Positions 1-7,492 of a stretch of DNA of 64,000 nucleotides are shown here, in pieces. The notes beneath the pieces were generated by a model that was not told the origin of the DNA, did no database searches, and saw nothing but the letters and a program-made list of their open reading frames with translations. Numbering within the stretch: position 1 is the first letter of the stretch; the number at the start of each line of letters is the position of its first letter. Both the position numbers and the translations under genes were made by a program. Origin of the DNA: Amycolatopsis endophytica. GTDB lineage: Bacteria; Actinomycetota; Actinomycetes; Mycobacteriales; Pseudonocardiaceae. The stretch is taken from positions 1,116,001-1,180,000 of the forward strand of contig NZ_JACCFK010000002.1 in assembly GCF_013410405.1 (NCBI RefSeq), written 5' to 3'.

Positions 1-1
1 G

Positions 2-610
2 ATCTACCGGCCCGGAGCGCGCTGGCGGCACCCGGCCCACCACGCGCGGGTCGTGCTCGACGCCGAGAGCGTCCGGGTCGTCGGGTTCCGGGTGCACGAC
101 CTGGAACTGCTGCCCACCGGCGAGGAATCCCGCCTGGTCGGTCACCTCGGACCGGACCTGCTCGATCCACAGTGGAGCGACGAGCACGAGGCCCGCGCGG
201 TGGCGGCACTGACGGCCGATCCCGTGCGCGAACTGGGCATCGCGTTGCTGGACCAGCGGATCATGGCCGGGGTCGGCAACCTCTACAAGTGCGAGATCTG
301 TTTCCTGCTCGGTGTCACACCGTGGACGCCGGTCTCCGGAGTGGACGGCGCGAAGACCGTGCGGCTGGCGCGGAAACTGTTGCTGGCCAACGCGTGGCGG
401 CACGAGCAGAGCACCACCGGCGACCTCGCCCGCGGCCGCCGCAACTGGGTGTACGAACGAACCAGGCAGGGCTGCTTCCGCTGCGGCGGACGGCTCCGGG
501 TGGCAGACCAGGGCCGCGACACCCGCGACGTCCAGGCCCGCCCCACCTGGTTCTGTCCCCGGTGTCAGCGCGGCCCGGCACCGCAACTACGCAACGGTCC
601 CGCACGGTAA
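2..610 (+). CDS. nei2: Fpg/Nei-family DNA glycosylase, 5' truncated by window edge
   Basis: C-terminal 202 residues of a formamidopyrimidine/endonuclease VIII type base-excision repair glycosylase; the frame is open to the left edge, so the N-terminal catalytic proline is outside the window. The helix-two-turn-helix segment is recognisable (LDQRIMAGVGNLYKCEICF), followed by a C-terminal zinc finger of the C-x2-C ... C-x2-C type (cysteine codons near 473, 482, 554 and 563). These parts bind the lesion-containing duplex; the family removes oxidised bases and nicks the strand. The actinobacterial Nei2 group is the best fit; the exact subfamily and symbol are inferred from motif style only. Confidence 0.85.
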   Translation: MYRPGARWRHPAHHARVVLDAESVRVVGFRVHDLELLPTGEESRLVGHLGPDLLDPQWSDEHEARAVAALTADPVRELGIALLDQRIMAGVGNLYKCEICFLLGVTPWTPVSGVDGAKTVRLARKLLLANAWRHEQSTTGDLARGRRNWVYERTRQGCFRCGGRLRVADQGRDTRDVQARPTWFCPRCQRGPAPQLRNGPAR

Positions 611-674
611 CGACACCGCGTCGCCGCTCCACGACAACCACCCTCGCCCCACCGTGACATCGTGCCCCCGAGCC

Positions 675-1079
675 TCAGCTGCGCAGCAGCTCGTTGAAGA
701 ACGTGCGGTAGCGGCGCAGCGCCAGGCGGAGGTCCTCGGTGGCGACCTCGCCGCCCCGCTGCCACTGGGCCTCCAGCCCGTGCTTGTGGTCGGCGAAGGT
801 CGAGGCCAGCGCCTGCATCACCTCGGCCACCAGCTGGTCGGCGTCCCGCAGCGTCCGCTGTGGATCGTCCACGAACGACGTCTGCACGTCCTGCCACCGG
901 GTGCGGAACTCCGTGACCTGCTCCGGGCGGAACAGCGCCGGCACGGGCTCCTCCTGCGAACGGGGACCGTCCCGCCGCGAATCCTCGGCAGGGCGCTCCT
1001 CCAGGTCGTCACCGCCGCGGCGGGGTTCCACCAGGTCGTCGGTGCCCAGGCCGTCGGTGGCGCGGTCGTCAGCGCGCAT
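675..1079 (-). CDS. Small acidic/charged protein, soluble paralogue of the upstream gene
   Basis: 134 residues, function unknown. The first ~50 residues are Asp/Glu/Arg rich and low complexity; the rest is predicted helical. The C-terminal ~85 residues resemble those of the preceding gene: both have a W-(x)n-VQ-(x)n-FVD-x-P segment, an LxDAD stretch, and end with TEDLR-(x)n-YR-(x)n-F-x-x-LL. There is no membrane segment. Its ATG lies inside the end of the upstream gene (11-base overlap), which suggests coupled translation. The pair probably arose by duplication and may work as partners, one membrane-anchored and one soluble. This is inference; no domain name could be assigned. Confidence 0.7.
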   Translation of the reverse strand: MRADDRATDGLGTDDLVEPRRGGDDLEERPAEDSRRDGPRSQEEPVPALFRPEQVTEFRTRWQDVQTSFVDDPQRTLRDADQLVAEVMQALASTFADHKHGLEAQWQRGGEVATEDLRLALRRYRTFFNELLRS

Positions 1080-1647
1080 GGTGACGGTCTCCCTCCGCGG
1101 TCGTCCCCGGCGCGTCGGCCTCGCCGAGCAGGTCCTCGAAGACCTGCCGGTAGTGGACCATCGCCCGGCGCAGGTCTTCCGTGGACGCCTCGGTCTTCTG
1201 GTGCCCCTGCGTGATCTCGTGGGCGCTGCGGTAGTGGTCGAGCGTGCGCCCGTGCTCGACGGAGAGGTCACGGTGCTGCTGCTCGTACCCCTCGGTGGGG
1301 TAGCCACGCTCGGCCATCAATGCGGTCAGGACCCGGTCGGCGTCCAGGATGGCCGCGCCGGGGCGGTCGACGAACTGCTGCTGCACCAGCGACCACTGCT
1401 GGCGGTAGCGCTGCCGGGCCGAATCGGACAGCGGCCGGATGTCCAGCTTGCTGTGCCGCTTCTCGCGTGCGGCGAGATCCTTCTCGGCCGCCGTCTTGCT
1501 CTGGTTGCCTTCGACGGCCCGGTCGTACTCGGGCCCGAACCGCTCCTGCAGGCGCCTGCGCCGGTACCGGGCACGGGCCAGCAGGGCGATACCGGCGATC
1601 ACCACGATCGCCAGCACGACGATCAGAATGACTATGGGCGTGGACAT
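1069..1647 (-). CDS. Membrane-anchored small protein of unknown function
   Basis: 192 residues with one N-terminal transmembrane helix (about residues 5-24, IVILIVVLAIVVIAGIALLA), then a basic RYRRRR stop-transfer and a long charged, helical cytoplasmic part. The sequence QQWSLVQQQFVDRPGAAIL and the C-terminal TEDLRRAMVHYRQVFEDLL are shared in pattern with the downstream gene at 675-1079. GGAGAGGG lies 6-8 bases before the ATG and supports this start. Similar single-helix proteins with this C-terminal helical region are, from memory, common in actinomycetes, but no role is known to me. It is the first gene of a two-gene unit. Confidence 0.75.
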   Translation of the reverse strand: MSTPIVILIVVLAIVVIAGIALLARARYRRRRLQERFGPEYDRAVEGNQSKTAAEKDLAAREKRHSKLDIRPLSDSARQRYRQQWSLVQQQFVDRPGAAILDADRVLTALMAERGYPTEGYEQQHRDLSVEHGRTLDHYRSAHEITQGHQKTEASTEDLRRAMVHYRQVFEDLLGEADAPGTTAEGDRHHAR

Positions 1648-1835
1648 CGCACCCTCTCCTGTTGCTGCGGACCAGCCCCCCGGTCACCCGATCGGGTACA
1701 CCTCGCGATTCCGGTCGAAACCGGCACTCAGCCGTGTATCGATCCAGCCGGCGTGCTGTCAGCGAGGCGGAAAATTCCCGGCCCGGCCCTCCGGAGCGGG
1801 TGAGAATAGCCACGTGCGCCCGCCCGGAAATCCGG

Positions 1836-1865
1836 TTGCCGCACCGGCCCCGGCGCGCATAACGT
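1836..1865 (+). promoter_or_regulatory. Candidate promoter of the structured leader
   Basis: TTGCCG (1836-1841) and TAACGT (1860-1865) are spaced by 18 bases and fit a housekeeping -35/-10 pair. Transcription would start near 1872, placing the very strong Shine-Dalgarno at 1879-1893 close to the 5' end of the RNA. The rest of 1648-1835 shows no gene; it would hold the divergent promoter for the minus-strand pair. Confidence 0.45.
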
Positions 1866-1897
1866 TGCCGGTACACGGGAAAGGAGGTGGTCCAAAG

Positions 1898-1936
1898 TTG
1901 TGTAGCAACGGGACTCGTGAGGTGGCTGTCCGCTAG
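1898..1936 (+). CDS. Candidate 12-codon leader peptide (MCSNGTREVAVR)
   Basis: A TTG-initiated ORF of 12 codons and a TAG stop, too short for normal gene calling. GAAAGGAGGTGGTCC (1879-1893) can pair with all 15 matching bases at the 3' end of 16S rRNA if one G-U wobble is allowed; AGGAGG ends 10 bases before the TTG. The last codons (GTG GCT GTC) form the left arm of a 10-bp stem whose right arm is at 1971-1980, so ribosomes on this ORF would control RNA folding. An overlapping GTG-TAG start-stop (1900-1905) also exists. The peptide has one Cys codon and no run of a single amino acid, so it is not an ordinary amino-acid attenuator. No function is known to me. Confidence 0.5.
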   Translation: MCSNGTREVAVR

Positions 1937-1980
1937 CGGATGCCACACCCTGGACTGCTGGTGAATACCAGACAGCCACC
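1921..1980 (+). promoter_or_regulatory. Structured RNA element with alternative stems (possible attenuator/riboregulator)
   Basis: GGTGGCTGTC (1921-1930) is perfectly complementary to GACAGCCACC (1971-1980). Inside lies a 5-bp hairpin CTGGT-GAAT-ACCAG (1958-1971) and a 12-base palindrome TCCGCTAGCGGA (1929-1940). A competing fold pairs GTGGC (1922-1926) with GCCAC (1942-1946) on top of the palindrome, so the left arm has two exclusive partners. The left arm is the 3' end of the 12-codon ORF. Further short hairpins follow (1995-2015; GGGGG-TT-CCCCC at 2050-2061) before the GNAT gene at 2123. The regulated gene is unknown; the GNAT gene and pyrD lie downstream. Confidence 0.5.
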
Positions 1981-2122
1981 GCCCCCCGGTGTTTCCGAGC
2001 ACTGGTCCGGCTCGGGCCCGAACGGCTGACGACGGTCGGGAGTCGCACCGGGGGTTCCCCCAATCCCCTCATCTCCCGGGAAAAGCCCCTGAAGATCGCG
2101 CGGAGCGCGCTATCCTTCGCCG

Positions 2123-2680
2123 GTGCTGGAGCCCGCGTACCCGATCAAGACCGCACGGCTGATCCTGCGTCCGTTCACCCAGGCGGATCTGGGTGCGCTC
2201 CACTCCTTCCAGTCCCGCCCGGACGTCGCGCGGTACCTGTACTGGGAGCCGCGCACGCGGCAGGAGACCGCCGCGGCGCTCAAGGACAAGATCACGCGCT
2301 CGACCCTGACCGAGCCGGGCGAATACCTCTCGATCGCCGTCGAGCTGATCGACACCGGTGAGCTGATCGGTGATCTCACCCTGTCGTGGACCAGCCGCGA
2401 GCACGCCAGCGGTGAATTCGGGCTCGTCTTCCATCCCGAGCACCACGGCAAGGGCTATGCCGCCGAAGCGGCCACCGAACTGTTCCGGCTCGGCTTCGAC
2501 GGGCTCGGCCTGCACCGCATCCACGGCCGCTGCGACAGCCGCAACGTGCCCTCGGCCTCGCTGATGGAGGGCCTGGGCATGCGACGGGAGGCGCACCTGC
2601 GGGAAAACGAGCTCGTCAAGGGCGAATGGACCGACGAACTCGTCTACGCCATGCTGTCCGCGGAGTGGAAACGGCGCTGA
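2123..2680 (+). CDS. GNAT family N-acetyltransferase (RimJ/RimL-like)
   Basis: 185 residues, full length for the acetyl-CoA dependent RimJ/RimL/PaiA-type branch. The N-terminal TARLILRPF is typical, and the acetyl-CoA binding loop is visible as [13 protein letters not shown] near residue 110, followed by [25 protein letters not shown], split here as motif B. These enzymes acetylate protein N-termini, amino sugars or drugs; the substrate cannot be told. It starts with GTG and ends 14 bases before pyrD, so the two may be cotranscribed. It lies about 140 bases downstream of the structured leader and could be its target (inference). Confidence 0.88.
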   Translation: MLEPAYPIKTARLILRPFTQADLGALHSFQSRPDVARYLYWEPRTRQETAAALKDKITRSTLTEPGEYLSIAVELIDTGELIGDLTLSWTSREHASGEFGLVFHPEHHGKGYAAEAATELFRLGFDGLGLHRIHGRCDSRNVPSASLMEGLGMRREAHLRENELVKGEWTDELVYAMLSAEWKRR

Positions 2681-2694
2681 GCGAAGATGGGACC

Positions 2695-3753
2695 GTGCTC
2701 TTCGACAGGCTGATCCGTCCCGCGCTCTACCGGCTCAACGACAACGACCCCGAGAAGGTGCACGAACGCACCCTGCGCGTGCTCACGCGGCTCTCCGACG
2801 TCCCGCCCGCGCTGGCGGCGGTGCGGCGCCGCTTCGCCGTCGCGGACCCGGTGACGCTGTTCGGCCTGCGGTTCGCGAACCGGGTCGGCCTGGCCGCGGG
2901 CATGGACAAGGACGGGCGCGCGCTGGCGGCGTGGCCCGCGCTCGGGTTCGGGTTCGCCGAGATCGGCACCGTCACCCGGCTGGCCCAGCCGGGCAACCCG
3001 AAGCCGCGGCTGTTCACGCTCCCGGACAGCGATGCCGTCATCAACCGCATGGGGTTCAACAACTCCGGTGCCGCCGGGCTGGCGCAACGCCTGTCCGCCA
3101 AGGGAAAGCCGGACATCCCGCTGGGCGTTTCGATCGGCAAGTCGAAGGTGACGCCGCTGGAGGACGCGGTCGCGGACTACCAGGAGTCGTTGCGGGCGCT
3201 GTATTCGTGGGCGGACTACTTCGCGATCAACGTCAGCTCCCCCAACACCCCCGGCCTGCGGGCGCTGCAGGACCGTGAAGCGCTGGCCGAGCTGCTCGCC
3301 GAGCTGGGCCGCACCGGTGAGGAGCTGGCGAAGGCCGCCGGGAAACCGGCCACGCCGCTGCTGGTCAAGGTGGCGCCGGACCTGACCGACGACGCGCTCG
3401 CGGAGCTGCTCGAAGTGTGTGACGAGCACGGCGTGTCCGGGATCATCGCGACCAACACGACGCTGGGCCGGGACGGCCTGGCCGCGCGCGAGAGCGCGCT
3501 CGGCGCCGAGACGGGCGGGCTGTCCGGGCGGCCCCTGACCGAGCGGGCGCGGGAGGTCGTGCGGTTCGTCCACACGCACACCGAGGGCACCGTCCCGATC
3601 ATCGGCGTCGGCGGCATCTCCACCGGCGACGACGCGCAGCGAATGCTCGACGCCGGGGCGAGCCTCATCCAGCTCTACACCGGTTTCGCCCTGCACGGGC
3701 CGGGTCTGGTGCGCGCCGTCAGCCGGGCGCTGGCCGCGTCCCGGCCCGAGTGA
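2695..3753 (+). CDS. pyrD: Dihydroorotate dehydrogenase (quinone), class 2
   Basis: 352 residues. Oxidises dihydroorotate to orotate in pyrimidine synthesis, passing electrons through FMN to membrane quinones. The class 2 form is shown by the N-terminal helix ([12 protein letters not shown]) that associates with the membrane, AAGMDKDG, the substrate loop NRMGFNN, and [11 protein letters not shown] with the catalytic serine. The FMN phosphate site is IIGVGGI near the C terminus. An in-frame ATG at 2626 would overlap the GNAT gene and extend beyond family length, so the GTG at 2695 is chosen. It ends before a convergent gene set. Confidence 0.95.
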   Translation: MLFDRLIRPALYRLNDNDPEKVHERTLRVLTRLSDVPPALAAVRRRFAVADPVTLFGLRFANRVGLAAGMDKDGRALAAWPALGFGFAEIGTVTRLAQPGNPKPRLFTLPDSDAVINRMGFNNSGAAGLAQRLSAKGKPDIPLGVSIGKSKVTPLEDAVADYQESLRALYSWADYFAINVSSPNTPGLRALQDREALAELLAELGRTGEELAKAAGKPATPLLVKVAPDLTDDALAELLEVCDEHGVSGIIATNTTLGRDGLAARESALGAETGGLSGRPLTERAREVVRFVHTHTEGTVPIIGVGGISTGDDAQRMLDAGASLIQLYTGFALHGPGLVRAVSRALAASRPE

Positions 3754-3860
3754 CGCTGCGGTGCCCGATCTGAGCGGCCGGTTCGGGATTGCCGCCTCAG
3801 CACCCGATCACGTGATCATGCGAGTCAGCCAGCAGAGCCGGGCCGATGACCACAGCCGCG

Positions 3861-4760
3861 TCAGGACAGTTCGCGCAGCGCCAGTGCCAGGCCGGCGAGC
3901 CGGTCGGTGGCGTCGGTGAGGAACAGGCGCGAATCGGCCAGGCCGTGGCTGCTCGCGGCGACCGCGCGGCCCGCCGCGGCGACCAGGAGGCCGAAGCTCT
4001 CCACGCCGTCTTCCAGCTGTTCCCGCAGCGTCGAGATCGCCGAGTCCAGCGCTGCCCGCTCGCCCGCCGGAGCGGCGTTGCGGGCCCGTTCGATCGACTG
4101 GATGCGCAGGGCCAGCGAACGCAGCGCCGTCGAAGCCTCCGCGGCGGTGGACCGGGCGTCGGCGACCGACATTTCCGGCACCGGCGCCGTGCCCAGCGAC
4201 GACGGTTCCGACAGCTGTCGCAGCAGATCGGCCAGCGTCGCCTCGCATTCGGCGAGCCGTTGCATCGGGGCGCGCGCGGCCGAGCCCGCGGGCGGGAGTG
4301 GTGGCGGCGTGGTGCTCACCGGCAGCACGGTCCGGTTCAGCTGCCGCAGCCGCAAACCGGACCGCACCGACAGCGTGCCGAACACGACGGTGCCGAAAAT
4401 GCCCGGCGCGGCCTCCGCGATGCCCCCGCCCCCGGCGAGACCGAACCCGCCGACGACGGCCCACAGCACACACAGCACCGCGCCCATGATCCACAGCGTC
4501 AGCGCCCGTGACGTGCGGTTCTTGCGCCGCGCCAGCTTCGCCTCGGGCGAGTTCCACGCGACCCACTTCTCGCGGGCCTCCGACAGCACCGGCATCGCCT
4601 GGGCGACGACCCGGGGCTTCGGGACACCGGAGCCGTGCTGGTCCGGCGGGACGAACCGCTGCAGCTTCTGCTGCGCGCGCTGCGCGTAGTCGGGCAGGCG
4701 CTCGATATGCTTTTCCAGCTTCGCCTGGAACTCCGAGAAGTCCCGCCTGCCCGACGCCAT
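3861..4760 (-). CDS. pspM: PspM-like membrane partner of PspA
   Basis: 299 residues. The N-terminal ~80 residues are soluble and charged; two transmembrane helices follow at about residues 87-109 and 114-133; the C-terminal half is a helical, Ala/Leu-rich region. In M. tuberculosis the gene after pspA encodes the integral membrane protein PspM (Rv2743c), which binds PspA; the same position, orientation and two-helix layout are seen here. It begins 13 bases after pspA, so the two form an operon. The mycobacterial next gene, pspN, is missing. Assignment rests on synteny and topology rather than recognisable motifs. It was kept short at ATG 4760 because longer versions run over pspA. Confidence 0.75.
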   Translation of the reverse strand: MASGRRDFSEFQAKLEKHIERLPDYAQRAQQKLQRFVPPDQHGSGVPKPRVVAQAMPVLSEAREKWVAWNSPEAKLARRKNRTSRALTLWIMGAVLCVLWAVVGGFGLAGGGGIAEAAPGIFGTVVFGTLSVRSGLRLRQLNRTVLPVSTTPPPLPPAGSAARAPMQRLAECEATLADLLRQLSEPSSLGTAPVPEMSVADARSTAAEASTALRSLALRIQSIERARNAAPAGERAALDSAISTLREQLEDGVESFGLLVAAAGRAVAASSHGLADSRLFLTDATDRLAGLALALRELS

Positions 4761-4773
4761 ACCGCGAACCCGC

Positions 4774-5607
4774 TCAGGCGTTCTTCTGCTGCTCGGCCTG
4801 GACACGCGACTCGATCTCGCGCTGGATGTCCGCCGCGGGCGACGCCGCCTTCTCACCCGAACCGGACGTGACCTGCGCCACCGAGTCGCCCCGCATGGAC
4901 GCGCGGATCTGCTCCAGCCGCGAGCTGCCCGCCATCTGCGTCGAGGCCTGCTGCACCTCCAGCATGCGGCCCTGGACCGAGTTCTGCGCCAGCTCCGCCT
5001 GCCCCAGCGCGGTGGTGTAGCGCTTCTCGATCTTGTCCCGCACCTCTTCCAGCGACGGGGTGTTGCCCGGCGCCGCGAGCTGCGACATCTGGTTGAGCGA
5101 GGCCGACACCTGCTCCTGCATCTTGGCCTGCTCCAGCTGCGAGAGCAGCTTGGTGCGCTCGGCCAGCTTCTGCTGGAGCATCGCCGAGTTGCGCTCGACG
5201 GCCTGCTTCGCCTGCGCGGCCGCCTGCAGCGACTGGTCGTGCAGCGTTTTGAGGTCCTCGATGCTCTGCTCGGCGGTGACCAGCTGCGTGGCGAACGACT
5301 CGGCGGCCACCTCGTACTGCTGGGCCTTCTCCTCATCCCCCTTGCCGCGGGCCTCGTCGGCCAGCACCAGCGCCTGACGCGCCGACGCCTGCAGCTTCTC
5401 GACCTCGGCGAGCTGGCGGTTGAGCTTCATCTCCAGCTGCCGCTGGTTGCCGATCACCGCGGCGGCCTGCTGGGAGAGCGCCTGGTGGTTGCGCTGCGCC
5501 TCCTCGATGGCCTGCTGGATCTGCACCTTCGGGTCGGCGTGCTCGTCGATCTTCGACGAGAACGACGCCATGAGGTACTTCCAGAACTTCACGAAAGGGT
5601 TGGCCAT
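4774..5607 (-). CDS. pspA: PspA/IM30 family membrane-stress protein
   Basis: 277 residues, almost entirely long amphipathic coiled coil, the hallmark of PspA/IM30/Vipp1 (ESCRT-III fold). It begins [21 protein letters not shown], an N-terminal amphipathic helix that inserts into stressed membranes, followed by heptad-rich [14 protein letters not shown] and further helices; the tail (residues ~250-277) is Lys/Glu/Gln rich. The family coats damaged inner membranes and maintains proton-motive force. GGAGGAG directly precedes the ATG. The neighbour downstream is the PspM-like gene; the activator clgR lies upstream but is separated by 255 bases and a strong hairpin (5798-5838), so pspA may have its own promoter. 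Confidence 0.93.
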   Translation of the reverse strand: MANPFVKFWKYLMASFSSKIDEHADPKVQIQQAIEEAQRNHQALSQQAAAVIGNQRQLEMKLNRQLAEVEKLQASARQALVLADEARGKGDEEKAQQYEVAAESFATQLVTAEQSIEDLKTLHDQSLQAAAQAKQAVERNSAMLQQKLAERTKLLSQLEQAKMQEQVSASLNQMSQLAAPGNTPSLEEVRDKIEKRYTTALGQAELAQNSVQGRMLEVQQASTQMAGSSRLEQIRASMRGDSVAQVTSGSGEKAASPAADIQREIESRVQAEQQKNA

Positions 5608-5797
5608 CTCCTCCGCCTGCCTTCTAGATCCCTGCCTGGGTGTCGCCGGATGATCGTCCGCCGTCACTCTCCCCTGTCTGAGCAACGCCGGGACCCCGGA
5701 GTGGGTTCCATCGTGTCAGGTCGCGGCCGTGTGTTCCAGGCGACCCCGGGGGATTTCAGGGACGACCCTGACCGAGGGCCTGCCTCCGGGAACGCCA

Positions 5798-5838
5798 ACG
5801 GCCACCGCCCGGACGCGAGAGGCCCGGGCGGTGGCCGT
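5798..5838 (-). terminator. Perfect 15-bp stem-loop after clgR
   Basis: ACGGCCACCGCCCGG (5798-5812) pairs perfectly with 5824-5838 across an 11-base loop. It lies 25 bases past the clgR stop codon, and the minus-strand RNA continues TTGGCGTT, so a U-tract is poor. It probably reduces readthrough from clgR into pspA. Confidence 0.65.
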
Positions 5839-5862
5839 CGTGACGGACGTTTCAGCAGGTGG

Positions 5863-6303
5863 TCACGCCGCGACCATCTTCGGGGCGCGGATGGTGGTGC
5901 GCAGCGACGGACCGACACCGTGACCGGAGACCCGCAGGTCGGTGAGGTCGTTGCCGATCATGCCGTCGATGAGACGGCCGCCTTCGAGCTGTCCCGCCGC
6001 GGCGCGCGGCTCCTCGGTGCGCCGGGTGCGACCCTCGCCCTCCGCGATCGCCGGGACGTCCACGCTGTCCAGTGCCGAGATGTCGGCCGCGACGTTGGTC
6101 AGCAGCTCCGCGAGCGGCAGCTCCAGCGCGTCGCAGATGGACGCCAGCAGTTCGCTGGACGCCTCCTTCTGCCCGCGCTCCACCTCGGACAGGTAGCCGA
6201 GGCTGACCTTGGCGGCGCGGGAGATGTCGCGCAGCGTGCGACGCTTGTTGGTGCGGGCGTGCCGGAGCCGGTCGCCGATCGCCTCGCGCAAGAGCACGGT
6301 CAT
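5863..6303 (-). CDS. clgR: ClgR-type XRE transcriptional regulator
   Basis: 146 residues. A Cro/C1-type helix-turn-helix is seen at about residues 8-65 ([19 protein letters not shown], then [19 protein letters not shown]), followed by a flexible linker and a conserved C-terminal tail ending in KMVAA. In actinobacteria ClgR activates clp protease genes and, in M. tuberculosis, the psp genes; its C-terminal Ala-Ala is a degradation signal for ClpP1P2 in Streptomyces. The place next to pspA and pncC-pgsA matches that genus. The tail here suggests the same self-limiting loop (inference). ATG at 6303 fits the family start. Confidence 0.92.
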   Translation of the reverse strand: MTVLLREAIGDRLRHARTNKRRTLRDISRAAKVSLGYLSEVERGQKEASSELLASICDALELPLAELLTNVAADISALDSVDVPAIAEGEGRTRRTEEPRAAAGQLEGGRLIDGMIGNDLTDLRVSGHGVGPSLRTTIRAPKMVAA

Positions 6304-6398
6304 CGCGCGCCTCCCTTCCTGATACCGACCACGTTACCCAGTTCGGGCGCCTCCTCGCAGCGATTGACACGGGGATACGCCCAGGGCGAACGCCTCGA

Positions 6399-6863
6399 TC
6401 AAGTCAGATGTTCCCCCAGCAGCTCCAGCGCGGCCGCCACGGAGGCGTGCCGGACGGCCGCGCGGTCGCCCTCGAACCAGTGGGTGCGCACGTCGCGGCC
6501 ACCGGGCCCGGCCAGGCCGATGTGCACGGTTCCGGGCGCAACGCCGTCCTGCGGATCCGGGCCGGCCACGCCGGTCAGGCCCAGCCCCCAGTCGGCCCCG
6601 CAGCGTTGCCGCGCGCCCTCCGCGAGCTGCGCGGCGACCTCCGGGTGCACGGCGCCGTGGGCCGCCAGCAGCGCCGGGTCGACCCCGGCGAGTTCCGCCT
6701 TCAGATCGGTGGCGTAGACCACCAGGCCGCCCCGCACGACCGCGCTGGACCCGGGCACCTCGGTCAGGGCCGCGGTCACCAGTCCCGCGGTCAGCGACTC
6801 GGCGGCCGCCACCGTCTGCCCGAGCCGCACCAGCGCGGCCACCACCGGGCGGGCGGAGGTCAT
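6399..6863 (-). CDS. pncC: CinA C-terminal domain protein, nicotinamide-nucleotide amidase
   Basis: 154 residues, the stand-alone C-terminal domain of CinA. It deamidates nicotinamide mononucleotide to nicotinate mononucleotide, recycling pyridine nucleotides. Motifs are TVAAAESLTAGLVTAALTEV at the N terminus (catalytic Ser and Lys region), VVRGGLVVYATDLKAELAGV, and GLTGVAGPDPQDGVAPGTV. No N-terminal MoaB-like competence domain is present. Its ATG overlaps the pgsA stop as ATGA, so translation is coupled to pgsA. Gene order rimO-pgsA-pncC-clgR is widespread in actinobacteria. Confidence 0.92.
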   Translation of the reverse strand: MTSARPVVAALVRLGQTVAAAESLTAGLVTAALTEVPGSSAVVRGGLVVYATDLKAELAGVDPALLAAHGAVHPEVAAQLAEGARQRCGADWGLGLTGVAGPDPQDGVAPGTVHIGLAGPGGRDVRTHWFEGDRAAVRHASVAAALELLGEHLT

Positions 6864-7492
6864 GCCCTGGCCGCCGCGCGCAGCCGCACCGCGCGCACCA
6901 CGTAGTCCGCGCCCGTCACGACGGTGAGCAGCACCGCCAGGCCCATCAGGGTCCACTGGACGGGCAGCGCGCCGCCGGGCAGCGGCAGCAGGTAGGTCAC
7001 GATCGCGAGGATCTGGGTCATCGTCTTGGCCTTGCCGCCACGGCTGGCCGGGATCACGCCGTGCCGGATGACCCAGAACCGCAGCAGCGTCACGCCGATC
7101 TCGCGGACCGCGATCACCACCGTCACCCACCACGGCAGCTCGCCGAGCAGGCTCAGGCCCACCAGCGCGGCCCCGATCAGCGCCTTGTCCGCGATCGGGT
7201 CGGCGATCTTGCCGAAGTCGGTGATGAGCCCGTAGCGGCGCGCGACCCAGCCGTCGACCTGGTCGGTCAGCGACGCCACCGCGAACAGGACGGTCGCCCC
7301 GATCCGCCACGCCGTGTCCTCGCCGCCGCCGGCGAACAGCGCCAGCACGAACAGCGGCACCAGCACGAGCCGGGACAGCGTGAGCAGGTTCGCGACGTTG
7401 AGCGTGGGGACCGGGGTCGGCACGGGCTCGCGGTGCGGCGGGCCCGCCTCGCCGCCACCCGCCTGGGCCGACTCCTCCGCCGACGCGCTCAT
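6860..7492 (-). CDS. pgsA: CDP-alcohol phosphatidyltransferase (phosphatidylglycerophosphate synthase type)
   Basis: 210 residues, integral membrane. The diagnostic motif DG-x2-AR-x8-G-x3-D-x3-D is perfect ([15 protein letters not shown] then KIADPIAD), with the last two Asp as metal ligands. The enzyme transfers phosphatidyl from CDP-diacylglycerol to glycerol 3-phosphate, making phosphatidylglycerol phosphate for PG and cardiolipin. About five to six transmembrane helices follow a ~30-residue polar, Pro-rich N-terminal extension. It overlaps rimO and pncC by four bases each. The M. tuberculosis positional counterpart is pgsA3. Confidence 0.93.
   Translation of the reverse strand: MSASAEESAQAGGGEAGPPHREPVPTPVPTLNVANLLTLSRLVLVPLFVLALFAGGGEDTAWRIGATVLFAVASLTDQVDGWVARRYGLITDFGKIADPIADKALIGAALVGLSLLGELPWWVTVVIAVREIGVTLLRFWVIRHGVIPASRGGKAKTMTQILAIVTYLLPLPGGALPVQWTLMGLAVLLTVVTGADYVVRAVRLRAAARA

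Noticed and set aside
1898..1936. Cysteine attenuator interpretation of the 12-codon ORF
   Set aside because: Only one Cys codon is present, no run of Cys, and no cysteine or sulfur gene lies downstream.
2626..2694. Longer pyrD from the ATG at 2626
   Set aside because: It would lie inside the GNAT gene and add 23 residues not typical of the family.
3806..3817. Perfect 12-base palindrome GATCACGTGATC between converging pyrD and pspM
   Set aside because: No U-run, no loop and no neighbouring promoter; probably chance or a restriction-like site. Too weak to list as a regulatory feature.
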